Shown here piece after piece: positions 16,724-24,412 of a DNA stretch of 62,004 bases. The position numbers were made by a program, and so were the translations under genes. The notes under the pieces were generated by a model. It was not told where the DNA came from. It saw nothing but the letters and a program-made list of their open reading frames with translations, and made no database searches. Origin of the DNA: Prosthecobacter gellanilyticus (GTDB lineage Bacteria; Verrucomicrobiota; Verrucomicrobiia; Verrucomicrobiales; Verrucomicrobiaceae); NCBI RefSeq assembly GCF_007992435.1, contig NZ_BKAG01000044.1, positions 1-62,004 on the forward strand. Reading direction: 5' to 3'. The first letter of the stretch is position 1; every line of letters begins with the position of its first letter.

Positions 16724-17857
16724 TGAAGCAGGCTGCGGCACGGAAAGCACCTCGATCTTGCCATCGAGACGCTTGGTGAACTGATGCACAAGGCTGCCGT
16801 CCACGGCGTGATGCGCAAAGATGAGCGCGTCTGGTTTCACCGTGATGTGGGTGAAGCCGTGGATGTCCCGGCCATAGGGCATCTTGCGCTCTGGATGCTC
16901 GAGCACGCGGGTCTTCGCCCCACCACCACCGGAAAGGATGTGGGAGGTGAACTTGCCCTCCATTTCCAGATGCTGGAGGTCGTGGTCATGGCCGCAGATG
17001 TAGGCGTGAACCTTGTGCTCCTGGAACAGCGGCTCCCACTGCTCGATCAGCACCTTGGTGTCACCATGATCACCGTTGGAGTAAAGCGGGTGATGTCCCA
17101 TCACGAGGGTGAAGGGAGCGCGTGGTTTCGCGAGCTCGGCTTTCAGCCACTCGAGCTGCGCTTTCTCCTCTTCCGCATTCAAAGAGGCACGTGGCTTCGG
17201 GGGTGTGACCGGTCCCTTCGGCGGGATGATCTTGCCATCCTTGTCCTTCTTCGGCACTGGCACGGCTGGCTTGCCGCTGACCTCATAGAGGTTGGTGTCC
17301 AGGCAGATGAGCGTCAGCAGGCCGCCGAAGTCCTGGCGATACCACTTCGCGGGCATCTTCCAGCGTTTGCCGGGAAGCTGTGAATACGCGAGCTGAGTCT
17401 TTTCGCCGCCCTTGTTGTCGTGGTAGTCGTGATTTCCCAGCACGGCATACATCGGGCCAGGAAAGTTGCTTTCAGGATAGAGGTCCTCAATTTCGGTCTT
17501 CCAGCGCTTGGTCTCGACTGTGAAGGGCACGGGCTCCGGCTCTTTCTCCTTCTTGTCTTTGTCCTTTTTCTTCTCCTCGCCCTTCGCCTTGGGCTTCTTC
17601 TCGGCGGGGCCGTAGAAGTTGTCGCCGATCATGAAGAGCGCCTCGGGCTTCAGCTCGTTCTTCGCGGCAAAGGCCTGCATGGCCTTGGCCACGGTGACCT
17701 GGTCCGTGCCGCCGGTGCCGAAGTCACCGATGGCCAGGAAGTGAACGCCGTCCTTGGCGATCTCCGCCTGGACGCGACGGGATTGAAGATTCAACGCCAG
17801 GGCGGCGCTGGAGCAGAAAAGGGTCTTGAGGGCGCGACGGCGCGTGAAGTCGTTCAT
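16682..17857 (-). CDS. Tat-exported purple-acid-phosphatase-like metallophosphoesterase
   Basis: A 391-aa calcineurin-like phosphoesterase resembling tartrate-resistant acid phosphatases. All metal-ligand blocks appear in order: IGDFGTGG, MIGDNFYG, VLGNHDYHD, VMGHHPLYSNGDHG and ICGHDHDLQHL. The N-terminus (MNDFTRRRALKTLFCSSAALAL) looks like a Tat signal, so it should act outside the cytoplasm. An unusual Lys/Glu-rich insertion (KKPKAKGEEKKKDKDKKEKE) follows the GDNFYG block. It is 22 bases downstream of the aldolase-like gene on the same strand, likely one transcript, and its 3' end overlaps apbE on the other strand by 42 bases. Confidence 0.9.
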   Translation of the reverse strand: MNDFTRRRALKTLFCSSAALALNLQSRRVQAEIAKDGVHFLAIGDFGTGGTDQVTVAKAMQAFAAKNELKPEALFMIGDNFYGPAEKKPKAKGEEKKKDKDKKEKEPEPVPFTVETKRWKTEIEDLYPESNFPGPMYAVLGNHDYHDNKGGEKTQLAYSQLPGKRWKMPAKWYRQDFGGLLTLICLDTNLYEVSGKPAVPVPKKDKDGKIIPPKGPVTPPKPRASLNAEEEKAQLEWLKAELAKPRAPFTLVMGHHPLYSNGDHGDTKVLIEQWEPLFQEHKVHAYICGHDHDLQHLEMEGKFTSHILSGGGGAKTRVLEHPERKMPYGRDIHGFTHITVKPDALIFAHHAVDGSLVHQFTKRLDGKIEVLSVPQPASSPAPGADPKDAKI

Positions 17858-17879
17858 GGGTGAACCCCTGAAACGTGGG

Positions 17880-19007
17880 TCACACGGTGATCTTACGGTT
17901 CCTTGCGGTGATCGGCCAGACCTGGGTGGCTCTGCCGCCTTCCACGATCACCGCCTCGCCGTGCATGGACACCGTGGGGCAGACATGACGGGGGATGCCG
18001 TGCAGTGCCTGACCGACGACAAACTCATGCGCGCGATCCGTCTCCAGCACCAGATGCTCCTCGCTCTGCATCACGGCCACGGCCTCAGGAAGCTCTTCAA
18101 AACGCACTCGCGGATGCGGCTGCTCAGGTGCCACGGACTTGTGCCCGAGGTCCAGCGTGATGCGGTTCGTGCCCGGCTTGCTGATCACCCGCGCCAGCAG
18201 CACGGCGGCGGGAAGGAAAGGCAGATCGGGCAGCTTGTCACCATAACCAAAATCCCACAGCACGGTGGTGCCCGGGCTGCAGATGCGGTCCGTGTGCTGC
18301 GCATGGATGCCGAAGGTCGGTGAACCACCGGCGAGGAACTCCTGGATGATCACGCCCTCGCCTTCGAGGCGCTTCTTGAAGGCCAGGATCGGCACATAGG
18401 AAGCCTCACACTTCTCCTGCCTAACTGAAAGCTCGGCATCGTGGATGTGCCCGTCATAGGCATGCAGGCCGCGGAAAAGCAGGCGCGGCGTGTCCTTGAT
18501 CACATGCACTAAAAAAGCGGCGGCCTCGCCTGGCACGATGCCCGTGCGCGCCATGCCGCAGTCGAGCTCCAGAAACACACCGAGATTCACGTTATGCTGC
18601 TGCGCGGCCGAAGCCAGCGTGCGGATGGTCTCCTCGTCATCCGCGATGCCTGCGAACTGCGTTTGCGGATACTTCTTTGCCAGCTCCGCGAGGCGATTCC
18701 CGCCCGGACCCACGCAGGGCATGGCCAGCACCACATCCGCCGCGCCTGCCATGGCGCACATTTCCACTTCGGAGATGGTGGAGCATTTAAACTTCGTGAT
18801 GCCCAGCTCGATCTGCCGCTGCACCACCTGCAGCAGCTTGTGCGTCTTCACATGCGGACGCAGCCGCGCGGGATCACCACCCACGATTTGAATCATCAAC
18901 TTCAGGTTATGCTCGATGCGCTCGCGATACAGCAGCAGCGCCGGCGAGGCGATCTCAGCTTCATTGTCGATATGAAACCAGGCGGGAGCGGGATCAGGGG
19001 AGGTCAT
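17880..19007 (-). CDS. D-threonine aldolase / D-serine dehydratase-like PLP enzyme
   Basis: A 375-aa fold-type III PLP enzyme (alanine racemase-type barrel). The PLP lysine is in LRPHVKTHK near the N-terminus. The DSD1-like C-terminal domain has the HVCPTVSMHG motif, whose His and Cys bind a divalent metal in this family. Known members split D-threonine to glycine and acetaldehyde or dehydrate D-serine; the substrate here is undecided. ATG 19007 follows TTCTTACCC, with no Shine-Dalgarno. It is probably cotranscribed with the acid-phosphatase-like gene downstream. Confidence 0.85.
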   Translation of the reverse strand: MTSPDPAPAWFHIDNEAEIASPALLLYRERIEHNLKLMIQIVGGDPARLRPHVKTHKLLQVVQRQIELGITKFKCSTISEVEMCAMAGAADVVLAMPCVGPGGNRLAELAKKYPQTQFAGIADDEETIRTLASAAQQHNVNLGVFLELDCGMARTGIVPGEAAAFLVHVIKDTPRLLFRGLHAYDGHIHDAELSVRQEKCEASYVPILAFKKRLEGEGVIIQEFLAGGSPTFGIHAQHTDRICSPGTTVLWDFGYGDKLPDLPFLPAAVLLARVISKPGTNRITLDLGHKSVAPEQPHPRVRFEELPEAVAVMQSEEHLVLETDRAHEFVVGQALHGIPRHVCPTVSMHGEAVIVEGGRATQVWPITARNRKITV

Positions 19008-19037
19008 GGGTAAGAACTACGCGAACAGATCCGGACT

Positions 19038-19295
19038 TTAGAGGAGAGCCACAACAAAACCACCGATCACTAAAAGTAACCACCAGAGCACGCCGCTATC
19101 GAGTTTGTCCAAAGCCCAGAAGTAGATCGAGGCCGCTGTGAAGCTGACCGCTCCCCAGATCAAAGCCGCCAGCACATTTTCCGTGCGGACCCAGGCAAAC
19201 AGCAAGCTGACACCGCCATAGATCGCGGCACACATCAGCCCTTTCTGCGTGAGGTGGAAGATCTGAACGAGGGCGATGAGCTGGACCAATTTCAC
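19038..19295 (-). CDS. Small three-helix membrane protein
   Basis: An 85-aa, strongly hydrophobic product with segments near residues 3-33, 39-60 and 67-85. It starts with GTG (19295) and has no recognised family. It lies between the DUF1802-like gene (21 bases upstream) and the aldolase-like gene on the minus strand, compatible with one transcription unit. Confidence 0.5.
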   Translation of the reverse strand: MKLVQLIALVQIFHLTQKGLMCAAIYGGVSLLFAWVRTENVLAALIWGAVSFTAASIYFWALDKLDSGVLWWLLLVIGGFVVALL

Positions 19296-19316
19296 CGGCG
19301 CATCCTGATCAGCGAA

Positions 19317-19904
19317 TTACGCCGCATCAAGGATCGAGTGCAGTTTGCCGGCCGTTTCAGCCCAGGCTTCATCCGTCAATGCCGGTGTCGCGTTCGCCAG
19401 AAGATCGAGACCTTCCGCCGGCAGATTCACCCAGGAGCGGCAGCCACCGTAGCTCTTTGAATAAGGGAAACTCCAGCGCTGCGGCAGCTTCCATGCGCGG
19501 ACCAGCGCGATGTTCAGGCAGCTGTCGTCATCATAGACAAAGCGCTCCTTCACGATGTCCTCGTTCCAGATGTGGAGCGGTGCGAGAGCTTCCATCTTTG
19601 CCCAGTCGGTGACCTTCCACACCTGCTCCAGTGTCGCGAAGCCATCGATGTCCACGCTGGTGCGCTCTTCTTCTGGTGGGAAGGAGCGCTGCGCATTCTC
19701 CGGCACCCAGCGCAGCTTCTCACCCTGCGTGTGAAACCAGGTGGGGAAGAGGAAGAAGGCTTTGTGCTTCCATTCGAAACCGCCGCGTCCCTCATGAATG
19801 CCACCCTTGCGCAGGATCATCGTCTGCACGCCCTGCACGAGCGAGTCACAGACAAAGGACCATTCTTTAAAACCAACAGCGGAGGCGGGGGCGACGAGGG
19901 ACAT
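19317..19904 (-). CDS. DUF1802-like protein
   Basis: About 195 aa, soluble. The pattern FKEWSFVCDSLVQGVQTMIL, then RKGGIHEG, then FFLFPTWFHTQ matches my recollection of the DUF1802 family, which has no established function. I place the start at ATG 19904 because the family begins just before FKEW. ATG 19925 is an alternative. The open frame to 20093 encodes basic, low-quality sequence that overlaps the promoter region of the divergent L,D-transpeptidase gene. Confidence 0.7.
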   Translation of the reverse strand: MSLVAPASAVGFKEWSFVCDSLVQGVQTMILRKGGIHEGRGGFEWKHKAFFLFPTWFHTQGEKLRWVPENAQRSFPPEEERTSVDIDGFATLEQVWKVTDWAKMEALAPLHIWNEDIVKERFVYDDDSCLNIALVRAWKLPQRWSFPYSKSYGGCRSWVNLPAEGLDLLANATPALTDEAWAETAGKLHSILDAA

Positions 19905-20116
19905 GATGTCTCTGGCGATACTCATGCACGCGGCCTGCGCAAGCGAAGTGGTCTGCTGAGTCCTGTGTGTAGAATGAAGGCGAACCGGCCTCTCACCTCC
20001 ATCCGCCCAAAGACGGAGGCGCAAGAGCTTGGTGGGCATTGCGTTTTTCCAAAGAGACCGCAGTTTTCGTCGCTCCAAGACTCCGCCGCTCAATCACTCC
20101 AAACGTTCTTCTCCCC

Positions 20117-21130
20117 ATGAAACGCTCACTTATCACCCTGCTCACCCTTTCGCTTTTGAACGGTGCCGCTCTGGCGGACACGATGGGCAAACCTTCCGCC
20201 CATACCCAGGGCACCCGCACGGGCAAGCCCAGCGGCCCGCTGTCTCCCGGTGAATACTGGTGGGCGCCGATGGTGTCTCCCTCCGGTCCCGTGACAGTGC
20301 TGGTCTCCATCCCGGAGCAGATGGTGCATGTGTATCGGAATGGCGTCCTGATCGGCCGCTCCACGGTCAGCACGGGGTCCAAGGGTCATGGCACACCTGC
20401 GGGTGTCTTCAGCATTTTGGAGAAGCGCCAGCGCCACTACTCTTCCACGTATAACAACGCGCCCATGCCGAACATGCAGCGCCTGACGTGGCAGGGCATC
20501 GCGCTGCATTCGGGTCAGATTCCTGGTTATCCCGCCAGCCATGGCTGCGTGCGCCTGCCTTTTGATTTCTCCAAACTGCTCTTCGAGGTCACGGACAAAG
20601 GCGGCACGGTGATCATTGGGAAGGACGTGAAGGCGCAGCCGCAGTTCGCCGCGAAGCCTGGCATCCTGCTCGCGCCCAAAGACTTCACCGCCGACATGCT
20701 GCGTCCTCTGGCTAACAATGATTACGACTGGCGTCCTGAGCGCGCCACGGAAGGTCCGGTGACCATCCTCGTCAGTGGTGCGGACCGTACCCTCTACGTC
20801 TATCGCAACGGCACTCCTATTGGCCGTGGTCCGATCGAGATCAACGGTGATGAACCTCTCGGCGGCCATGTCTTCACCATGCTGGAAGGCGAGGCCAAGA
20901 AGAAGAGCTTGTTCGCTCCCTTCCGTGCGGCTCGCAACTGGATGACCGTCGCCACCCAGAATCCGGAGGATTCGGCTGACTTTGATGATCTTGCCAAGCG
21001 AGTGCGTACGAACCCTGAGTTTGCCACGAAGATCTACGACCTCATCACGCCTGGCACGACCATTGTTGTCACGGATGAGACCGCGGTGCGCAACACGCCG
21101 CGCGACTTCACGATCATCGCGGCTCAGTAA
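20117..21130 (+). CDS. L,D-transpeptidase (YkuD) with a second, inactive-looking repeat
   Basis: A 337-aa exported protein (signal MKRSLITLLTLSLLNGAALA). The YkuD domain, about residues 57-185, holds H131 and the catalytic SHGCVR at 141-146 (C144), within HSGQIPGYPASHGCVRL. Such enzymes form 3-3 peptidoglycan cross-links or attach proteins to peptidoglycan in the periplasm. From about residue 214 a second copy begins (VTILVSGADRTLYVYRNG, parallel to VTVLVSIPEQMVHVYRNG in the first) but lacks the His/Cys motif, so it is probably structural or substrate-binding. ATG 20117 was chosen for the signal peptide; the open frame to 20039 is spurious. The leader is GTTCTTCTCCCC. Confidence 0.9.
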   Translation: MKRSLITLLTLSLLNGAALADTMGKPSAHTQGTRTGKPSGPLSPGEYWWAPMVSPSGPVTVLVSIPEQMVHVYRNGVLIGRSTVSTGSKGHGTPAGVFSILEKRQRHYSSTYNNAPMPNMQRLTWQGIALHSGQIPGYPASHGCVRLPFDFSKLLFEVTDKGGTVIIGKDVKAQPQFAAKPGILLAPKDFTADMLRPLANNDYDWRPERATEGPVTILVSGADRTLYVYRNGTPIGRGPIEINGDEPLGGHVFTMLEGEAKKKSLFAPFRAARNWMTVATQNPEDSADFDDLAKRVRTNPEFATKIYDLITPGTTIVVTDETAVRNTPRDFTIIAAQ

Positions 21131-21172
21131 CCATCTTTGGACGTTGTCTCGTTCCTTGGATGGGCGAGACGA

Positions 21173-22144
21173 TTACTGCACGACCACGCCCTGCCTCCGC
21201 ATGGTGCGGAACCATTCGACATACTTCGGCACGCCTTGGGCGATCGTCGTGGTGGGCTTGAAGTTCAGCAGGCGGGTGGCTTTGGCCACATCGGCGGAGG
21301 TCAGGGGCACATCGCCGGGCTGGTCGGGGAGCTGGTTGATCTGCGCCTTGCGGCCCACGCTGAGCTCAATGGTGTTGATGAGGTCATTCAGCGTCACGGT
21401 CTGCGAGCCACCGAGGTTGAAGATATCGCAAATCGGGCCGCTGCTGTAGTTCAGCGCGCCGATGATGCCGTCCACGATATCACTGACGAAGGTGTAGTCA
21501 CGCGCGGTGGTGCCATCACCATACTTTTCGATAGGCTTACCGTCCTCGATGAGGCGGGTGAATTTCGAGATGGCGAGGTCAGGGCGCTGGCGCGGGCCGT
21601 AGACGGTGAAGAAGCGCAGGCAGACCGTCTTGATGCCGTAGAGATGGCTGTAATTCGAGCACATCTGCTCGCCTGCCATCTTGGTCATGGCGTAGGGGCT
21701 GATGGTCTGCAGGATGGGGTCTTCCTCGCTGAAGGGGACTTTTTTGTTCACACCATAGACGGAGGAACTGCTGGCGAAGACGAAGTGCTTGCAACCCGTG
21801 AGACGGGCAGACTCGAGCAGGTTAAAAGTGCCCTTGATGTTCGTGTCGATGTAGAGCTCGGGCTGGGCGATGGAGGGGCGCACACCGGCGCGGGCGGCGA
21901 GATGGATCACGGCGTCGAACTTGCCTTTCTCAAACACGCTGCGGACAAAGGCGGGGTCTGTGAGGTCACCCTCGGCCACGGTCAGCGGACCGGTCATGGA
22001 GGCCACGTTGGCGCGCTTGATGGCCGGGTTGTAGTAGTCGTTGAAGCTGTCCAGGATCGTCACGTTCCCGGTCTCGGTGGCGAGGAGGCGTTCAACTGTG
22101 TGGGAGCCGATGAAGCCGGCGCCGCCGGTGACGAGGATGTTCAT
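21173..22144 (-). CDS. UDP-glucuronate epimerase-like nucleotide-sugar epimerase
   Basis: A 323-aa extended SDR with NAD-binding GGAGFIGS at residues 7-14 and catalytic Y/K in SPYAMTKMAGE. ARAGVRPSIAQPELYIDTN and YGDGTTARDYTFVSDIV are characteristic of UDP-glucuronate 4-epimerases, so UDP-galacturonate supply for surface polysaccharide is the likely role; UDP-glucose 4-epimerase is less likely. The ATG at 22144 follows CCTCGTTTTCTC. It converges with the L,D-transpeptidase gene. Confidence 0.88.
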   Translation of the reverse strand: MNILVTGGAGFIGSHTVERLLATETGNVTILDSFNDYYNPAIKRANVASMTGPLTVAEGDLTDPAFVRSVFEKGKFDAVIHLAARAGVRPSIAQPELYIDTNIKGTFNLLESARLTGCKHFVFASSSSVYGVNKKVPFSEEDPILQTISPYAMTKMAGEQMCSNYSHLYGIKTVCLRFFTVYGPRQRPDLAISKFTRLIEDGKPIEKYGDGTTARDYTFVSDIVDGIIGALNYSSGPICDIFNLGGSQTVTLNDLINTIELSVGRKAQINQLPDQPGDVPLTSADVAKATRLLNFKPTTTIAQGVPKYVEWFRTMRRQGVVVQ

Positions 22145-22236
22145 GAGAAAACGAGGGAAATGCGTGTGATTCGAGTACGCTCCCGCACGCTATGGAAATT
22201 TGCAACTGGGGATCGCCTCCCCTCTTCCAGGGATGA

Positions 22237-23196
22237 TCAGGGCTTTCCAGGCACCAACTCGGGTGCTTCGGTCACATGTCTTACGCGGCAGCCGCGCTGG
22301 CGGAGGAGGGCGAGCACGCCATCAGTGTCACCGCCGAGGTGGCCGGCGCCGACGAGGAGCATGACGTTTTCACCCCGCTGCAGCATGGCATCTAGGCGAT
22401 CAATCCAGGCATGGTTCCGGTCCGTGAGGAAGAGCTTCATGAGGTCGGGGTATTTCTCAGCCTCGCGGGTGAGCATGGCATGCAGGGCCGCGAGCTCGCC
22501 GTTTTTCCAGGCGGAGATCATCTTCTCAAACTCCTGGGAGACCGTGCTGACCTCTTCCAGCGTCTGGGCCAGCATCTCCTCCTGCATGGCCGGGGTGAGC
22601 TGGGTGAAGAGCTGGAGCTGAAGCTCCACCGTTTCGAGACCCTCGCCGGGTTTGCCATCGCGCTTGGCCATCGCCTCAAAGTGCTGGTCCGCGCCCTTGT
22701 CTGCCTTCGCGCCGAGGGCGGCGTATTCCGTGCTGGTGATGACCAGGGCGGCCAGCCACGGACGGAAGTTCCGCAGCCGAGACAGGGTCATGTTCCGGCG
22801 CTGAGCCCAGGCTTCGAACTGCTTCCAAAGCTCCGGCTTCACACTGGTCTCGAGGGATTCACCCGCGGGATACTGGCCCAGTTCCATGAGGCGGCTCTGG
22901 AACTCAGGAGCCTCACTGGCACCGGGTGGGAGCTCGAGAACAAGCTTGGATGAGTTCCGGTAGGCAATGCCATAACCCGCCGGGAGGGGATAGTCGCTCT
23001 CCCGCAGGATGTGGATGGTGCCGCAGAGGAAAAGCTTGCCGGGCTTTCCCTCACGATCCGCGATCCAGGTGCAGCCGCGCGCCGCCGACGTGGCTGTGGA
23101 GGCAGGTGTCTGGGACGCTGGGCGGCAGCCCAGGAGCAAGGCCAGCAGAGGAACCCACAGAAGGAGGCGAAAAGAGGTCACGCGGAGTCCAACCAT
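22237..23196 (-). CDS. TraB/GumN-family lipoprotein
   Basis: A 319-aa product with a lipoprotein signal (LLLWVPLLALLLGC) followed by the TraB/GumN domain. Visible signatures are the GTIHIL motif, GEGLETVELQ and the C-terminal VGAGHLGGDTDGVLALL. The family is linked to a Tiki-like metalloprotease fold, but bacterial members are mostly uncharacterised. Start ATG 23196 was chosen because it places the hydrophobic signal at the N-terminus; the longer frame to 23241 runs into a palindromic repeat. Confidence 0.82.
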   Translation of the reverse strand: MVGLRVTSFRLLLWVPLLALLLGCRPASQTPASTATSAARGCTWIADREGKPGKLFLCGTIHILRESDYPLPAGYGIAYRNSSKLVLELPPGASEAPEFQSRLMELGQYPAGESLETSVKPELWKQFEAWAQRRNMTLSRLRNFRPWLAALVITSTEYAALGAKADKGADQHFEAMAKRDGKPGEGLETVELQLQLFTQLTPAMQEEMLAQTLEEVSTVSQEFEKMISAWKNGELAALHAMLTREAEKYPDLMKLFLTDRNHAWIDRLDAMLQRGENVMLLVGAGHLGGDTDGVLALLRQRGCRVRHVTEAPELVPGKP

Positions 23197-23221
23197 CGGC
23201 GGACGGGGTGAGCAAAAGGTT

Positions 23222-23306
23222 TTTATACCACTGATAGACACTGATGAGCACTAATGACCAAGCATCAGAGGGCTTGGTCAGCATCAGTGAGTATTAGTGG
23301 TATAAA
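23222..23306. repeat. Large imperfect hairpin of 10-bp CACTGATG units
   Basis: The left arm (23222-23263) and right arm (23272-23306) pair over TTTATACCACT...TGACCAAGC with an 8-base loop. In the left arm CACT recurs at 23229, 23239 and 23249, an exact 10-bp period. It lies between two minus-strand genes and could fold in RNA from either strand. Confidence 0.8.
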
Positions 23307-23318
23307 CCGTCTGCCAAC

Positions 23319-24188
23319 TCACCCAACGCTGACGGTGGTGACGATGACGTGCTCGGCACCGGGGGAGATGCGGACAGCGGACTCGTTGGCGTTGGCGGCT
23401 TCGACGCAGAGGAAGCCGTGGAAGGCTTCGTCGGGGAGGTCGCCGAGGCGCTTGGATTTCTCGATCCAGGGGTTCCAGACGACGGTAGTGCCGCTGCCGA
23501 GCTTGTCGACGATGAGCTTGCGGCCCCAGGCGGGGTCTTCGATGACCACACCGCCGGTGCTGACATACTGGCGGTCGACCTCGCGATCAAAGGTGACGGG
23601 GGCTTCCTCGCCATCGTGCGGCGTGTGCTGGCCGCCGACGGTATCGACGAACTTGGCACCGGTGAGGCCGCGGACGACGGTCTTGGAGATGTCTCCCACG
23701 CTGAGGTAGGTGTGCAGGGCTTCCGTGATGACGAAGGACTCGCGACCGGTGTTCTGGGTCATGAGGGAGACTTCAAGTTTCTCCCCCAGGCTGATGCCGA
23801 GATGGCAGGTGAAGTCATAGGGCCAGTGGGCGCGGCTTGCCTCCGTGCTCTTGAGCTGGAAGAGCATGGCCACATGGGTGTCTTTCACATCCACGCGCAG
23901 GAGTTCCCAATCCAGGATGCGGGCAATGCCGTGCATAGGCTTCGTGGAATCGGCCGGATGACCGCCGAACCAGGGCCAGCAGATGGGGATGCCGCCGCGG
24001 ATGGCCTTGCCCCGCTCCAGCACGGCATCCGGGCTGAGGTACAGCACGGGATGGGCCTGGGATGTGGGCTGCCACTCCATGACGTGGGCGCCGTTCACGG
24101 CCACTTTGCCCGTCACCTTTGGATGACGGATGACATAGACGGGATAGTCCGAGGCATTTTCGAGGGTGACGCAGTCAGGGAGGTTCAT
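23319..24188 (-). CDS. D-hexose-6-phosphate mutarotase-like protein (YeaD type)
   Basis: A 289-aa aldose-1-epimerase-fold protein. The combination VNGAHVMEWQP, AIRGGIPICWPWFGGH, HGIARILDWEL, ALHTYLSVGD and FHGFLCVEAANA matches the YeaD/glucose-6-phosphate 1-epimerase branch, which interconverts alpha and beta anomers of hexose 6-phosphates. I chose ATG 24188; the open frame to 24305 covers the divergent kup leader. The start is preceded by CTACTCCGCTCTT, without a Shine-Dalgarno. Confidence 0.9.
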   Translation of the reverse strand: MNLPDCVTLENASDYPVYVIRHPKVTGKVAVNGAHVMEWQPTSQAHPVLYLSPDAVLERGKAIRGGIPICWPWFGGHPADSTKPMHGIARILDWELLRVDVKDTHVAMLFQLKSTEASRAHWPYDFTCHLGISLGEKLEVSLMTQNTGRESFVITEALHTYLSVGDISKTVVRGLTGAKFVDTVGGQHTPHDGEEAPVTFDREVDRQYVSTGGVVIEDPAWGRKLIVDKLGSGTTVVWNPWIEKSKRLGDLPDEAFHGFLCVEAANANESAVRISPGAEHVIVTTVSVG

Positions 24189-24343
24189 AAGAGCGGAGTA
24201 GAGCAGCCGGGCGGCCAGGTGCAAGCCGACGGGCGTATCCTGGCATGAAACCTGTTGCGGCCTGTGAATGAACCTGACGAATCTTTTTGCCTGTTCAAAT
24301 GCCATCTATTTCCCAGAGCCGTGACCAGACTGCCCCTTGCAAA

Positions 24344-24405
24344 CCGGGTGCCCCCGGCTAAGCCACACCTCCCCTGAACTCACCAGGGTTCCGGGTCTCG
24401 CCCGG
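24344..24405 (+). promoter_or_regulatory. Three tandem hairpins in the kup leader
   Basis: CCGGG-TGCC-CCCGG (24344-24357), CCCT/AGGG (24372-24388) and CCGGG-TCTCG-CCCGG (24391-24405) follow each other. The last ends 7 bases before the kup ATG, where a ribosome binding site would lie. This suggests structured control of translation. It does not match a known riboswitch that I can recognise. Confidence 0.45.
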
Positions 24406-24412
24406 ACTCCCC

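Noticed and set aside
24344..24405. Known c-di-AMP (ydaO) riboswitch before kup
   Set aside because: The conserved ydaO blocks are not visible; only generic GC hairpins are.
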